Assembly: GCA_946482335.1 (NCBI GenBank)
Contig: CAMLRG010000010.1
Location: 1-52,808 of the forward strand
DNA: 52,808 nucleotides
DNA from: an uncultured Duganella sp.
Lineage (GTDB): Bacteria; Pseudomonadota; Gammaproteobacteria; Burkholderiales; Burkholderiaceae
Direction of reading: 5' to 3'
Below, piece after piece: positions 43,513 through 52,586 of this stretch (positions within the stretch are counted from its first letter, which is position 1; every line of letters begins with the position of its first letter). A model generated the notes under the pieces. It worked only from the letters and a program-made list of their open reading frames with translations, had not been told where the DNA came from and made no database searches. A program made the position numbers and the translations under genes.

Positions 43513-44269
43513 TTTTAGTTCTCCTTCATCTGGGATGGGAAAATTCACGCACAAGATTAAAACCCGTCCGGCCCTGCGCTGGACCAGGCGAATTATTCAT
43601 CGGCACAAACAGAGTTGCGGTTTGCGCTAATGAATTCGGCACCCAGCTGAACTGCTGCACCTCCTCACCAGTGCAGCGCTTCAGCCATCGATTCCGCCGC
43701 CGGTGCTGGTCGGCGTCGGACTCAAATTCTTTTGTCGCGACGATTGCGCGGGTGGGGCGTACATTCAGCTCCTCGACCCTTGTCACGGCCACGTGATACG
43801 ACCAGCGCTCAAAGAAAAAACCGCCCGGCCTGATCGCCGGATCAGGAGAGCGGCTTCGCTGTCGTCGTGTGGTCTTTAAGCATACTTATGCGTTTTTGGT
43901 TCCCATTATTTTTCGATTTTTGCGGTAACAACACACTCGAAAAAACAGTGCTTGCAAATTCACGCGTTTTCAAGTTCGCAAAGTACACGAAAGCTTGTCG
44001 ATGCGCAACCAGCACGCACGATTTTCTCGCTCTTTTTTTGCTTCGATCTGCGAGTTCACGCACATAGGAATGCGCTTCGCGAGCCTCGCCGGCACATCCC
44101 GCGCACGCCGCATGGCGCGCCACCTCCTCATAACGCCTTTAGGTAAAGGCTGTATGTAAAGCGAAGCAAAACCGCTCGCGCTTCGGCGCGCGGCAGCGGC
44201 GGCTGTCGGACTGGTTTGAAGATTTTTTTTCGTCGCGATTACGCGACATGCGCCAACGGTGCGCGCGGC
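43513..44269. other. Gene-poor stretch upstream of the histone gene
   Basis: These 757 bp have lower and uneven GC compared with the flanks and hold no ORF I trust. Several frames up to about 95 codons are open, but codon choice is unlike the neighbours and no family is recognisable. On the minus strand AGGAGGT stands eight bases before an ATG at 44113 (a 47-codon Arg-rich frame), which may be a chance match. An intrinsic terminator lies at 43814-43855. T/A runs and a 6-bp hairpin GTCGCG/CGCGAC are near 44232-44247. Confidence 0.6.
43814..43855 (-). terminator. Orphan intrinsic terminator (minus strand)
   Basis: A 7-bp stem CCTGATC/GATCAGG with a CGGC loop is extended by CCGC/GCGG below an internal loop, and six T follow on the minus strand. 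No clear gene lies upstream within 400 bp. This points to a small RNA, a short peptide gene or a leader that ends here. Confidence 0.75.
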
Positions 44270-45088
44270 TCAAGGTTTGGCGATCAGCGCAGGACGCGCG
44301 TCGAGACCGAGCGTACTCCATTTGGGATCGGCGTAATAACGGTGCACCAGCCGCTTGTAGTCGCCGCGCGCGATCAAGCGGCTGATCGCTTCACGCAAAA
44401 GCGCGAGGTCGGCCGCCGGCAGCGACTGACGGTTCAGGTAGATGCCGATTTGCGCTGGCTGCATGCCGCTCACGCTGGTGATGGCCACCTTGTCGGACAG
44501 GCCGCTGCGCTGCGCCGCCTCGGCGAAGACGGAAGGCCCGGCCAGCACCGCATCGAAGCGGCCGGCGGCCAGCATGCGGGCCGCCGTGTCAGGGTCCGGC
44601 ACCAGCGACAGTCGCGGCAGGCTGCCGGCCTCCTCCACCAGACGCAAATATTCTGGCCCATAGTTGTTACCGCGTACCGCCCCCAGGCTCAGCTCGCGCC
44701 GGCCGATATCTTCCAGCGCCAGTTCCGGCGGCAGCCGGCCCGCCAGCGCGATCAGCATGGCGCGCGAGTTGTACATATGGACAAAGGTGCCGAGCTGCTC
44801 TTTCTCCGGCGTGCGGGTGGCGGCGGGAATCAGGTCCGCTTCGCCGCTTGCGAACAACATGTGGGCGCGGGCGCGCGGCACCATATTGAAGTGAAACCGG
44901 CAACCGGTGTGGGTTGCCACTTGCTTGAGGAAATCGGGCACCAGGCCGCTCGCCTGGCCGCCGGCGCCGGCCATCATATTGCGCCCCATCGGGCTGATGA
45001 CGACCTTGACCGGACGGCTACAGGCGGCCTGCGCCGAGGCTGCGCACGCCAGGAGGATGAGCAGGACCTGGCGGCGCAGTATCCTCAT
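44270..45088 (-). CDS. Periplasmic solute-binding protein (SBP family 3-like) coupled to tctA
   Basis: This 272-residue exported protein has a signal peptide (LLILLACAASAQA) and a solute-binding fold of the family 3 / amino-acid type. Features include GLVPDFLKQVATHTGCRFHF, ASGEADLIPAATRTPEK, and a closing helix SRLIARGDYKRLVHRYY. The start at 45088 overlaps the tctA stop by ATGA, so the two are coupled even though TctA normally uses a TctC-type protein. No ABC permease is nearby. It may be a sensor or accessory binding protein; the substrate is unknown. Confidence 0.82.
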   Translation of the reverse strand: MRILRRQVLLILLACAASAQAACSRPVKVVISPMGRNMMAGAGGQASGLVPDFLKQVATHTGCRFHFNMVPRARAHMLFASGEADLIPAATRTPEKEQLGTFVHMYNSRAMLIALAGRLPPELALEDIGRRELSLGAVRGNNYGPEYLRLVEEAGSLPRLSLVPDPDTAARMLAAGRFDAVLAGPSVFAEAAQRSGLSDKVAITSVSGMQPAQIGIYLNRQSLPAADLALLREAISRLIARGDYKRLVHRYYADPKWSTLGLDARPALIAKP

Positions 45089-46587
45089 TCTTCGTGGAAG
45101 GCCTCTTCCCGCTTCTTGCGCAAGGCAGGCGACAGCACCACCGCCAGGGCCAGCCCCGCCAGCGCCAGCAAGGTGGCACTGATCGGGCGGTTCAGGAACA
45201 CCATCGGGTCGCCATGCGAGAGCAGCATGGCACGGCGCAGGTATTCTTCCAGCATCGGGCCGATGATGAAGCCGAGCAGCATGGGCGCGGGTTCGGCATC
45301 GAGCTTGGCGCTGACGTAGCCAAACAGGCCGAACAGGGCCATCAGCCAAACGTCGAACTGGGCATTATTCAGGCTGAATACCCCGATCGCGCAGAACAGC
45401 AGGATGGCCGGGAACAGGCGGTGGTATGGCACCGTGATCATCTTCACCCACAGGCCGATCATCGGCAGGTTCAGCACCACCAGGAACAGGTTGCCGAACC
45501 ACATCGAGACGATCAAGCCCCAGAACAGGTCTGGCTTTTCCGTCATCACGGCCGGTCCCGGGGTGATGCCCTGGATGATCATGGCGCCGATCATCAGGGC
45601 CATCACGGGGTTGGATGGGATGCCCAGCGTCAGCATCGGGATGAAGGAAGTCTGGGCGCCGGCATTGTTGGCCGCTTCCGGTGCCGCCACGCCCTCGATG
45701 GCGCCTTTGCCGAACTCTTTCGCGTTGGGCGAGACCTTTTTCTCGATCGAGTAAGAGGCAAAGGAAGCCAGCATGGCGCCGCCGCCCGGCAGGATGCCGA
45801 GCGCCGAACCGAGCAAGGTGCCGCGCAACACTGGCGCCAGGATGCGCTTGAAGTCCGCCTTGTCCAGCATCAAGCCCTTGACCTTCTTCATCAGCAGGTG
45901 GCGTTCCTCGTCATGCTCCAGGTTGCGCACGATTTCGCCGATGCCGAACATGCCCATCGCCACGATCACGAAGGAAATGCCGTCGGCCAGCTCGGGCAAG
46001 TCGTAGGTGTAGCGCTGCTGGCCCGAATTGACGTCGGTGCCGATCAAGCCCAGCAGCAAGCCCACGATCACCATGCCCACCGCGTTCAGCAGCGAACCGC
46101 TGGCCAGCACCACCGCTGCCACCAGGCCCAGCACCATCAGCGAGAAGTAATCGGCCGGGCCGAACTCCAATGCCAGGTCGGCCAGCGGCGGCGCAAAGCA
46201 GGCCACCACCACGGTTGCTACCGAGCCGGCAAAGAAGGAGCCCAGGGCCGCCGTCGCCAGCGCCTTGCCGGCATGGCCCTGGCGGGCCATCTGGTAGCCG
46301 TCGATGGCCGTCACCACCGAGGATGACTCGCCCGGCAGGTTGACCAGGATGGCGGTGGTCGAACCGCCATATTGGGCACCATAATAAATACCGGCCAGCA
46401 TGATCAGCGCCGCGATCGGCGGCAAACCGAAGGTGGCCGGCAGCAGCATGGCGATGGTGGCGATCGGACCCAGGCCCGGCAGCACGCCCACCGCAGTGCC
46501 GATGAAGACACCCAGCAGGCAATACATCAGGTTGGTCAGCGTGAAGGCGGCTTCAAAGCCCAGCCCCAGGTTGCTCAGGATTTCCAT
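45085..46587 (-). CDS. tctA: Tripartite tricarboxylate transporter, large permease TctA
   Basis: This 500-residue inner-membrane protein is the main permease of a TctCBA carrier for citrate or other carboxylates. About twelve hydrophobic segments are visible. The family features are FIGTAVGVLPGLGPIATIA, AGIYYGAQYGGSTTAILVN and LPGGGAMLASFASYSIEK. It lies nine bases after tctB. The last part overlaps a family 3-like binding protein gene by four bases. Ion coupling and substrate cannot be read from the sequence. Confidence 0.93.
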   Translation of the reverse strand: MEILSNLGLGFEAAFTLTNLMYCLLGVFIGTAVGVLPGLGPIATIAMLLPATFGLPPIAALIMLAGIYYGAQYGGSTTAILVNLPGESSSVVTAIDGYQMARQGHAGKALATAALGSFFAGSVATVVVACFAPPLADLALEFGPADYFSLMVLGLVAAVVLASGSLLNAVGMVIVGLLLGLIGTDVNSGQQRYTYDLPELADGISFVIVAMGMFGIGEIVRNLEHDEERHLLMKKVKGLMLDKADFKRILAPVLRGTLLGSALGILPGGGAMLASFASYSIEKKVSPNAKEFGKGAIEGVAAPEAANNAGAQTSFIPMLTLGIPSNPVMALMIGAMIIQGITPGPAVMTEKPDLFWGLIVSMWFGNLFLVVLNLPMIGLWVKMITVPYHRLFPAILLFCAIGVFSLNNAQFDVWLMALFGLFGYVSAKLDAEPAPMLLGFIIGPMLEEYLRRAMLLSHGDPMVFLNRPISATLLALAGLALAVVLSPALRKKREEAFHEE

Positions 46588-46596
46588 GGCGGCCCC

Positions 46597-47058
46597 TTAG
46601 AAACCGAGCCAGGGGCCGAGCGCGGGGATCGGCAAGCCTAGCATCTTGATGAACAGCAGGTAGGCGAAGACGGCCAGGCCGATGGCCAGCAGTCCCGCTT
46701 CCTTCCAGTTGAACCTGGGGTGGGCATAGGCGCTCACCAGCACCAGGGCGACGGCGGCCGGCACCAGGCCGGCGCCGCGCATCAGGATGCCGAACAGGAT
46801 GACAGCCAGCGTCACCAGTGCCAGCGGCCTGAGGTGGAACTTTTCCAACGGCTCGCCGTGCCGGAAGAATGAGCGCAGCACGCCGGCCGCCCCGATCAGG
46901 GCCAGCAGGATGCCCAGCACGACCGGGAAGAAGGCCGGTCCCATGCGGGAGGACGTTCCCATATTCAGGTCGCCGCGCGTGAACACGGCGCCCAGACCGA
47001 TGGCGATGAAGATCGCCCCGATCCAGAAGTCCTTCGGGTGACGGATGGCAGCAGACAT
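46597..47058 (-). CDS. tctB: Tripartite tricarboxylate transporter, small permease TctB
   Basis: This 153-residue membrane protein has four predicted helices, for example IGAIFIAIGLGAVFTRG and FPVVLGILLALIGAAGVL. The short loop MGTSSRMGPAFFP is typical of TctB. It lies between tctC and tctA, the common gene order, with ten bases to tctC. It has no known activity alone and is part of the carrier complex. Confidence 0.9.
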   Translation of the reverse strand: MSAAIRHPKDFWIGAIFIAIGLGAVFTRGDLNMGTSSRMGPAFFPVVLGILLALIGAAGVLRSFFRHGEPLEKFHLRPLALVTLAVILFGILMRGAGLVPAAVALVLVSAYAHPRFNWKEAGLLAIGLAVFAYLLFIKMLGLPIPALGPWLGF

Positions 47059-47068
47059 TGATATCCCC

Positions 47069-48046
47069 TTAGTCGGCGTAAACCCCGGCCTTGCTGATGA
47101 TCGGACCCCAACGGTCGATATCGGCCTTCAGGTGGGCACGCAGGGCTTCCGGGGTGGCGCGCTTCTCTTCCACCGGCTCGGTGCCGAGGTCGGCAAAGCG
47201 CTGCTTGACGGTCGGGTCTTTCAAGGCCACCTGCAAGGCGCCGACCAGGCTGTCGATGACCGGTTTCGGCGTGCCTTTCGGTGCGTACAGGCCATGCCAC
47301 ACCGCCACTTCAAAGCCCGGCAAACCGGCTTCGTTCAGGGTCGGCACATCCGGCAGCGACGGTACGCGGGTCTTGGTGGTCACGCCATAGACCTTGACCT
47401 TGCCGGACTTGATCTGGCTGGTGGTATTGGTGGTCTGGTCGCACATGAAATCGACCTGGCCGCCCAGCAAATCGTTCATGGCCGGGCCGGTGCCTTTGTA
47501 CGGCACGGTGGTCAGGTCGGTGGCGATGGCGGTCATGAACAGCATGCCGCACAGGTGGGATGCCGAACCCAAGCCGGCGTTGGCATAGGTCACCTTGGCC
47601 TTGTTGGCTTTGATATAGGCCAGGAATTCCTTGAAGTCCTTGGCCGGGAAATCCTTGCGCGCCACCAGGGTCATGGGCACGTCGGTCACCAGGCCGATCG
47701 GGTCGAAGCTGTCGGTGGCGCTATAGCTGAGCTTGCGGTACAGGGCCGGCGCGGTGGATTGGCCGATGTGGTGCAGGAAGATGGTATAGCCGTCCGGCGC
47801 CGATTTGGCGGCGCGCGCCGCGCCAATGGTGCCGCCGGCGCCGCCGACGTTTTCCACGATGATCTGCTGTTTCAGCTTATTGCCCATCGATTGCGCCAGC
47901 AGGCGTGCCACGGTGTCGGTCGGACCGCCGGCCGCGAACGGCACGATCATGGTGATCGGTTTGGTCGGATAGGACTGGGCATGCGCCAGGCTGGCGCCGA
48001 ACATGGTGAGGCAAGCCAGTGCGGGGATGAGGGTGCGACGTTTCAT
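47069..48046 (-). CDS. tctC: Tripartite tricarboxylate transporter binding protein TctC (Bug family)
   Basis: This 325-residue periplasmic receptor begins with a signal peptide (IPALACLTMFGASLAHA, cleaved before QSYPTK). The Bug-family start YPTKPITMIVPFAAGGPTDT follows, with VENVGGAGGTIGAARAAKS and the ligand-loop area DVPTLNEAGLPGFEVAVWHG. Such proteins bind carboxylates (citrate, glutarate, nicotinate and others). I start at the ATG at 48046; the open frame extends 26 codons upstream without signal-peptide sense. It is the first gene of tctCBA. Confidence 0.93.
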   Translation of the reverse strand: MKRRTLIPALACLTMFGASLAHAQSYPTKPITMIVPFAAGGPTDTVARLLAQSMGNKLKQQIIVENVGGAGGTIGAARAAKSAPDGYTIFLHHIGQSTAPALYRKLSYSATDSFDPIGLVTDVPMTLVARKDFPAKDFKEFLAYIKANKAKVTYANAGLGSASHLCGMLFMTAIATDLTTVPYKGTGPAMNDLLGGQVDFMCDQTTNTTSQIKSGKVKVYGVTTKTRVPSLPDVPTLNEAGLPGFEVAVWHGLYAPKGTPKPVIDSLVGALQVALKDPTVKQRFADLGTEPVEEKRATPEALRAHLKADIDRWGPIISKAGVYAD

Positions 48047-48181
48047 TGGGTGTCTCCTGTAGCAAATGGGATGTTTAATCTGCACTACTAGTAATGTTGT
48101 ACCAGCAATTTTTGGAGGACACAAGTAAGGCTTTCTACGTAGATTGACTTCGTGCGCCGAGGCGCCGATGATGAAGAGACC

Positions 48182-48922
48182 ATGGCCCCGAAGCTGCTCC
48201 TTGCCGCATCGATGCTGGCGCTACCCCTGGCAGCGCGGGCGGGGGCGCTGCAGCTGTTCACCGAATACACCCCGCCCGACATCATGCGCGAGGGCGAGCG
48301 GATCGTCGGCATCTCGCCCGACAAGGTGAAGGAAATAATGTCGCGCGCCGGCATCACTTACACCATCGAGGTCATGGCTTGGCGGCGCGCCTACGAACTG
48401 GCCTTGCGCACCCCCGCTTCCTGTGTGTTCTCCACCTCGCGCACACCGGAACGCGAAGCGCTGTTCCAATGGATCGGTCCCTTGCGCGAGGTGGACTGGA
48501 CGCTGTACGGCCTGGCCAAGCCGCCCTTCCGGCTGGCCACGCTGGACGATGCCAAGGGCTTGCGCATCGGCGGCTACAGCGGGGACGTGCGCGCGCAATA
48601 CCTGACGGCACGCGGCTTCACGGTCGATTCCGCGGCCGACAATTTTTCCAACCCGCGCAAGCTGCTCGGCGGCCGTATCGACCTGTGGGTGACCAGCCAC
48701 CAGTTGGCGAACGGGGTGCTGGCGCAGGAAGGCCTGGCGGGCAAAATCGTGCCCCTGCTCACCTTCCACACCTCGCGGGTCTACCTCGCCTGCAACAAGG
48801 CGGTGCCGGAAGGGATGGTGGCGGCGATGTCGGCCGCCCTGGCCGCGATGGTGAAGGATGGCACCGCCGCCGCCATCGACCGCAAATATGCCAACTGGCG
48901 CGCCGCGCGCCAGGACAAATAG
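48182..48922 (+). CDS. Periplasmic substrate-binding protein (SBP family 3-like)
   Basis: This 246-residue protein has a signal peptide (LLLAASMLALPLAARA) and a family 3 binding-protein fold: LFTEYTPPDIMREGERIVG, ISPDKVKEIMSRAGITYTIE, SRTPEREALFQWIGPL and a C-terminal AAAIDRKYANWRA. The start at 48182 gives a clean signal peptide. It is divergent from tctC with 135 bp between and has no own permease genes. It converges with the MFS gene. It is the second such protein beside the tct operon. Confidence 0.85.
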   Translation: MAPKLLLAASMLALPLAARAGALQLFTEYTPPDIMREGERIVGISPDKVKEIMSRAGITYTIEVMAWRRAYELALRTPASCVFSTSRTPEREALFQWIGPLREVDWTLYGLAKPPFRLATLDDAKGLRIGGYSGDVRAQYLTARGFTVDSAADNFSNPRKLLGGRIDLWVTSHQLANGVLAQEGLAGKIVPLLTFHTSRVYLACNKAVPEGMVAAMSAALAAMVKDGTAAAIDRKYANWRAARQDK

Positions 48923-48963
48923 GCAACCGTCTCCGGCACGACATCACCGGCCTTTGGCAGCCC

Positions 48964-50166
48964 TCAGGCGCGCTGGCTTGCCGGTTCAATACGCAAGGAA
49001 AGTGCTTCCGTGATCCAGTAGAGCAAGGCTGCAGCCGGAAAGGCGATGCCCGTCAGCAGGGCTGCGCGCCAACCGTAAGTGGCCAGCACCCAGGCACCGG
49101 CGGCCGAACCCAGCGCGCCACCGGCAAAGAACAATGCGAAGTAAATGCCATTCAACCGGCTGCGCACCTCGGCGCCCAGCGCAAACAGGGCGCGCTGGCC
49201 CAGTACCAGGTTGGCCGCCACCCCCATGTCGAGCACGATGGACGCAACGACCAGCAAGCCCAGCGCGACGTTGCGCGAGGCCGGCGCCCACAGCGGCAGC
49301 GCGAAGCCAAGGATGCCGAGCAGCAGCGCGGCCGCCGTCGCCGGCAACGTATGGCCTTTGTCCGCCAGCTTGCCGGCGATGGGCGAGGCGATCGCGCCGG
49401 CCATGCCGACCAATGCGAACAGCGCAATGCCGCTCTGGGACAGCTGGAAGCGTTCGCCTTCCAGCACCAGCGGCACCACCGTCCAGAACATGCTGAAGGC
49501 GCCGAACAGGCCGGCATGGTAGGCGGCGCGGCGGCGCAGCACCGGCGTGTCGCGGAACAGCTGCCACAGCGATCCGATCAGGCGGCTGTAGGACAGCGCA
49601 GCCGAAGGCCGGCGTTGCGGCAGCTTGGCACGCAGCACCAAGGCCAGCAAGGCCACCAGCACGGAGGCTGCGCCAAACACCACGCGCCAGCTGGCGTGAT
49701 CGGCAATCAGGCTCGCCGCGGGACGCGCCAGCATGATCCCCAGCAGCAGGCCGCTCACCACTTTGCCTACCGTCTGCCCACGCGTCGCTTCGTGCGACAG
49801 GTGGGCCGCGAACGGCACCAACACCTGGGCCGCGACCGAGCCGAGCCCGATGGCCAGCGAGGCTGCGAGGAATTGCGCGGAATTGTGGCTGGCTGCCGCT
49901 GCCGCCAGCGCTGCCGCGGCAAACAACAGCGCGCCGAACACCAGCTTGCGGTTTTCCAGCAGGTCGCCCAGCGGCACCACGAACAGCAGGCCCAAGGCAT
50001 AGCCGGCTTGGGTCAAGGTCACGATCAAGCCCGCCGCCTCGGGCGAAAGGCCGGTCGCGGCGCTGATGGGGCCGACCAGGGTTTGCGCATAGTACAGGCT
50101 GGCGACGATGAGGCCGCAGGCGCCCGCCAGCAAGGCCACCATGCCGCGAGAAATATCGTTTTTCAT
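48964..50166 (-). CDS. MFS transporter
   Basis: This 400-residue protein has twelve predicted membrane helices of the major facilitator superfamily, with TGLSPEAAGLIVTLTQAGYALGLLFVVPLGDLLENRK as the typical motif A region in two parts. The start at 50166 has GGAG seven bases upstream; an adjoining ATG at 50169 is too close. Such drug or metabolite exporters are often next to their LysR regulator, as here. The substrate is unknown. Confidence 0.88.
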   Translation of the reverse strand: MKNDISRGMVALLAGACGLIVASLYYAQTLVGPISAATGLSPEAAGLIVTLTQAGYALGLLFVVPLGDLLENRKLVFGALLFAAAALAAAAASHNSAQFLAASLAIGLGSVAAQVLVPFAAHLSHEATRGQTVGKVVSGLLLGIMLARPAASLIADHASWRVVFGAASVLVALLALVLRAKLPQRRPSAALSYSRLIGSLWQLFRDTPVLRRRAAYHAGLFGAFSMFWTVVPLVLEGERFQLSQSGIALFALVGMAGAIASPIAGKLADKGHTLPATAAALLLGILGFALPLWAPASRNVALGLLVVASIVLDMGVAANLVLGQRALFALGAEVRSRLNGIYFALFFAGGALGSAAGAWVLATYGWRAALLTGIAFPAAALLYWITEALSLRIEPASQRA

Positions 50167-50243
50167 CATGGAACTCCGGTAGTGGAAAGACTGGAGCCAT
50201 TCTGCGCGACGGGCCAGCAAAGATAATTAGCCAATAAATGCTC

Positions 50244-50249
50244 TATACT
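50244..50249 (+). promoter_or_regulatory. -10-like box for the LysR-type gene
   Basis: TATACT, 29 bases before the LysR start, matches a sigma-70 -10 hexamer in five of six positions. I see no good -35 box at 17 bases. The 112-bp intergenic space must also hold the promoter of the divergent MFS gene and any LysR operator. Confidence 0.4.
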
Positions 50250-50278
50250 TTTCACATTAAATGAACAATTGGAGCGCC

Positions 50279-51211
50279 ATGGACCGCCTGAAAGCCATGC
50301 AAACCTTCGTTCGCATCGTGGAGGCGCACAGCTATACCAAGGCGGCGGAATCGCTCGACCTGCCACGCGCCGCGTTGACCGCCACCATCCAGAAGCTGGA
50401 AGCCTACCTCGGCACCCAGCTCCTGCAGCGCACCACGCGCACGCTCGCGCTGACCAGCGACGGTGCCGCCTACTTCCGCCACTGCCTGGCCATCCTCGCC
50501 GCCGTGGACGAAGCTGAAGCGCCATTCCGCACCAGCGCAGCCGCCGCGCCGCGGGGCCGGCTGCGTGTGGAACTCGGGGGTGCCGTCGGCCGCAACGTGG
50601 TGCTGCCGCGGCTGGGTGAATTCCGCCGCGCCTATCCGGAAGTCGAGCTGGTGCTCGGTCTCAGCGAGCGCTTGACGGACCTGGTCCGTGAAGGCATCGA
50701 TTGCGCCCTGCGCGTGGGTGAGCTGCAGGATTCGTCCCTGGTCGGGCGCCAGATCGGCACGATGCGCTTCGTGACTTGCGCCGCGCCGTCCTATCTTGCC
50801 GCGCACGGCACGCCGCGAACGCTGGACGAGCTGGCGCAACACACGGCAATCATGCATTTCTCAGGCCGCACAGGCCGCCCTTTCGACTGGGCCTTCATCG
50901 AGGGCGGCGCGGTACGCAAGATCGATATGGCAAGCACGCTTGCAACCAACGATGCGGAAGGCTATGTGACGCTTGGCCTGCAGGGCCTGGGGCTGGTGCA
51001 AACCGCGACCTACCTGGCCCGCAGCCACCTCGCCAGCGGCGCGCTGGTGCAGGTGCTGCCCGATACGCCACCGACGCCGATGCCCATCTCGCTGGTGTAT
51101 CCGCAAGGCCGCATGGCTTCGCCGAAGATGCAGGTATTCGCGCACTGGCTGGAAGCGCTGTTCGCCGCCGAGCCCGATCTGGAGCGGCTGCCGTTTGCGC
51201 GACCCGCCTGA
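50279..51211 (+). CDS. LysR-family transcriptional regulator
   Basis: This 310-residue protein has the N-terminal winged helix-turn-helix (MDRLKAMQTFVRIVEAHSYT and AAESLDLPRAALTATIQKLE) and a C-terminal effector domain from about residue 85. I start at MDRLKA (50279) with TTGGAG just upstream rather than at the ATG 18 bases earlier. It is divergent from the MFS gene, which it probably controls; the effector is unknown. Confidence 0.93.
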   Translation: MDRLKAMQTFVRIVEAHSYTKAAESLDLPRAALTATIQKLEAYLGTQLLQRTTRTLALTSDGAAYFRHCLAILAAVDEAEAPFRTSAAAAPRGRLRVELGGAVGRNVVLPRLGEFRRAYPEVELVLGLSERLTDLVREGIDCALRVGELQDSSLVGRQIGTMRFVTCAAPSYLAAHGTPRTLDELAQHTAIMHFSGRTGRPFDWAFIEGGAVRKIDMASTLATNDAEGYVTLGLQGLGLVQTATYLARSHLASGALVQVLPDTPPTPMPISLVYPQGRMASPKMQVFAHWLEALFAAEPDLERLPFARPA

Positions 51212-51263
51212 GCACGCGGGCCGGCATCGAGCCTTGGTCCGGCAAGGCTGCATCGTGCGTGAG

Positions 51264-51291
51264 ATAAAAAAAGCCCGGCAGAGCCGGGCTT
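51264..51291. terminator. Intrinsic terminator between nrdB and the LysR gene
   Basis: A 9-bp perfect stem AAGCCCGGC/GCCGGGCTT with an AGA loop. On the minus strand seven T follow, so it ends nrdB transcription 16 bases past the stop; on the plus strand it may stop the LysR transcript less well. Confidence 0.85.
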
Positions 51292-51307
51292 TGATGTTAG
51301 CGGGAAA

Positions 51308-52411
51308 TTAATCCCAGCTCAGCGCGCCGCCGGTCTGGTACTCGGTGACGCGGGTTTCGAAGAAGTTGCGTTCCTTCTTCAGGTCGATCATTTCGGACAT
51401 CCATGGGAATGGATTCTCGTCCTGGTCGAACAGGGCTTCCAGGCCGATCTGGGTGGCGCGGCGGTTGGCGATGAAGCGCAGGTAGCCTTTGAACATGGCA
51501 GCGTTCAGGCCCAGCACGCCACGCGGCATGGTGTCTTCGGCGTAGCGGTATTCCAGTTCGACGGCTTGCAGGAACAGGCCCTTGATCTCTTCCTTGAAGG
51601 CCGGGGTCCACAGGTGCGGGTTTTCCAGCTTGATGGTGTTGATCAGGTCGATACCGAAGTTGCAGTGCATCGATTCGTCGCGCAGGATGTACTGGTACTG
51701 CTCGGCGGCACCGGTCATCTTGTTCTGGCGGCCCAGCGCCAGGATCTGGGTGAAGCCGACGTAGAAGAACAGGCCTTCCATCAGGCAAGCGAACACGATC
51801 AGGGACTTCAGCAGTTGCTGGTCTTTTTCGATGGTGCCGGTCTTGAAGGCCGGGTCGGTCAGCACGTTGATGAACGGGATCAGGAACTGGTCCTTGTCGC
51901 GGATCGACGCCACTTCATTGTAGGCGTTGAAGATTTCCTGCTCGTCCAGGCCCAGCGATTCCACGATGTACTGATAGGCGTGGGTGTGGATCGCCTCTTC
52001 AAATGCCTGGCGCAGCAGGTACTGGCGGCACTCAGGGGCGGTGATGTGGCGGTAGGTGCCCAGCACGATGTTGTTGGCGGCCAGCGAGTCGGCGGTGACG
52101 AAGAAGCCGAGGTTGCGCTTGACCAGGCGGCGCTCGTCTTCGGACAGGCCGTTCGGGTTCTTCCACAGCTCGATGTCGCGCTGCATGTTCACTTCCTGCG
52201 GCATCCAGTGGTTGGCGCAGCCGGCCAGGTATTTGTCCCAGGCCCATTTGTATTTGAATGGGACCAGCTGGTTGACGTCGGTCTGGCCGTTGATGACGCG
52301 CTTGTCGTCGGCGTTGACGCGCAGGGCGACTTGCTCGGCGGTGGCTTCGGCGGTGGCGCCCAGTGGTGGGGTGGCGCGCGGGGTGGCGGCTTCTTCGTCC
52401 CAGGATAGCAT
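51308..52411 (-). CDS. nrdB: Ribonucleoside-diphosphate reductase, beta subunit (class Ia)
   Basis: This small subunit holds the diiron-tyrosyl radical used to make deoxynucleotides. The 367-residue protein has the metal ligands Asp108 (TADSL), Glu139 and His142, and the radical Tyr146 in [12 protein letters not shown], then [10 protein letters not shown] with another Glu and His. The conserved radical Tyr and four carboxylates fit class Ia. The C-terminal [10 protein letters not shown] should dock on NrdA. A repeat pair of about 135 bp lies between it and nrdA upstream. Confidence 0.97.
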   Translation of the reverse strand: MLSWDEEAATPRATPPLGATAEATAEQVALRVNADDKRVINGQTDVNQLVPFKYKWAWDKYLAGCANHWMPQEVNMQRDIELWKNPNGLSEDERRLVKRNLGFFVTADSLAANNIVLGTYRHITAPECRQYLLRQAFEEAIHTHAYQYIVESLGLDEQEIFNAYNEVASIRDKDQFLIPFINVLTDPAFKTGTIEKDQQLLKSLIVFACLMEGLFFYVGFTQILALGRQNKMTGAAEQYQYILRDESMHCNFGIDLINTIKLENPHLWTPAFKEEIKGLFLQAVELEYRYAEDTMPRGVLGLNAAMFKGYLRFIANRRATQIGLEALFDQDENPFPWMSEMIDLKKERNFFETRVTEYQTGGALSWD

Positions 52412-52436
52412 TGGTTTTTTCCTCTTAGATTGACAC

Positions 52437-52571
52437 TTTTAAACCGGTAAACCGATGTCTGACCCGCAGGGTCAGACACCGTCTGCTCGACGGCTGCGCT
52501 GCTTTTGTGGCCGCGAACTTTGCACTGACGGGGTCTGACCCTGCGGGTCAGACCCCGGTTTACCGGTTTTA
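52437..52571. repeat. Inverted pair of palindromic repeats between nrdA and nrdB (copies 7 and 8)
   Basis: Copy 7 (52437-52479) starts TTTTAAACCGGTAAACCG then TGTCTGACCC-GCA-GGGTCAGACA. Copy 8 (52530-52571) is in the opposite orientation with GGGGTCTGACCC-TGC-GGGTCAGACCCC and CCGGTTTACCGGTTTTA. About 50 bp of different sequence lie between them. In the nrdA-nrdB transcript they could form large hairpins. Confidence 0.9.
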
Positions 52572-52586
52572 ACTATGACTATTGTA

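Noticed and set aside
42575..43630. A plus-strand Ala/Gly/Phe-rich frame opposite the histone gene
   Set aside because: It is the complement of the KPAAKKAAA repeats; the minus frame has a perfect ribosome site and a terminator.
43526..43792. An 88-codon minus-strand frame upstream of the histone gene
   Set aside because: Its product has no domain, its codons are unlike the neighbours and no ribosome site precedes it.
43842..44123. A 93-codon minus-strand frame ending in the orphan terminator stem
   Set aside because: It begins at GTG, has poor codon use and an unlikely composition. A small RNA or the short frame from 44113 is equally possible, so I did not call it.
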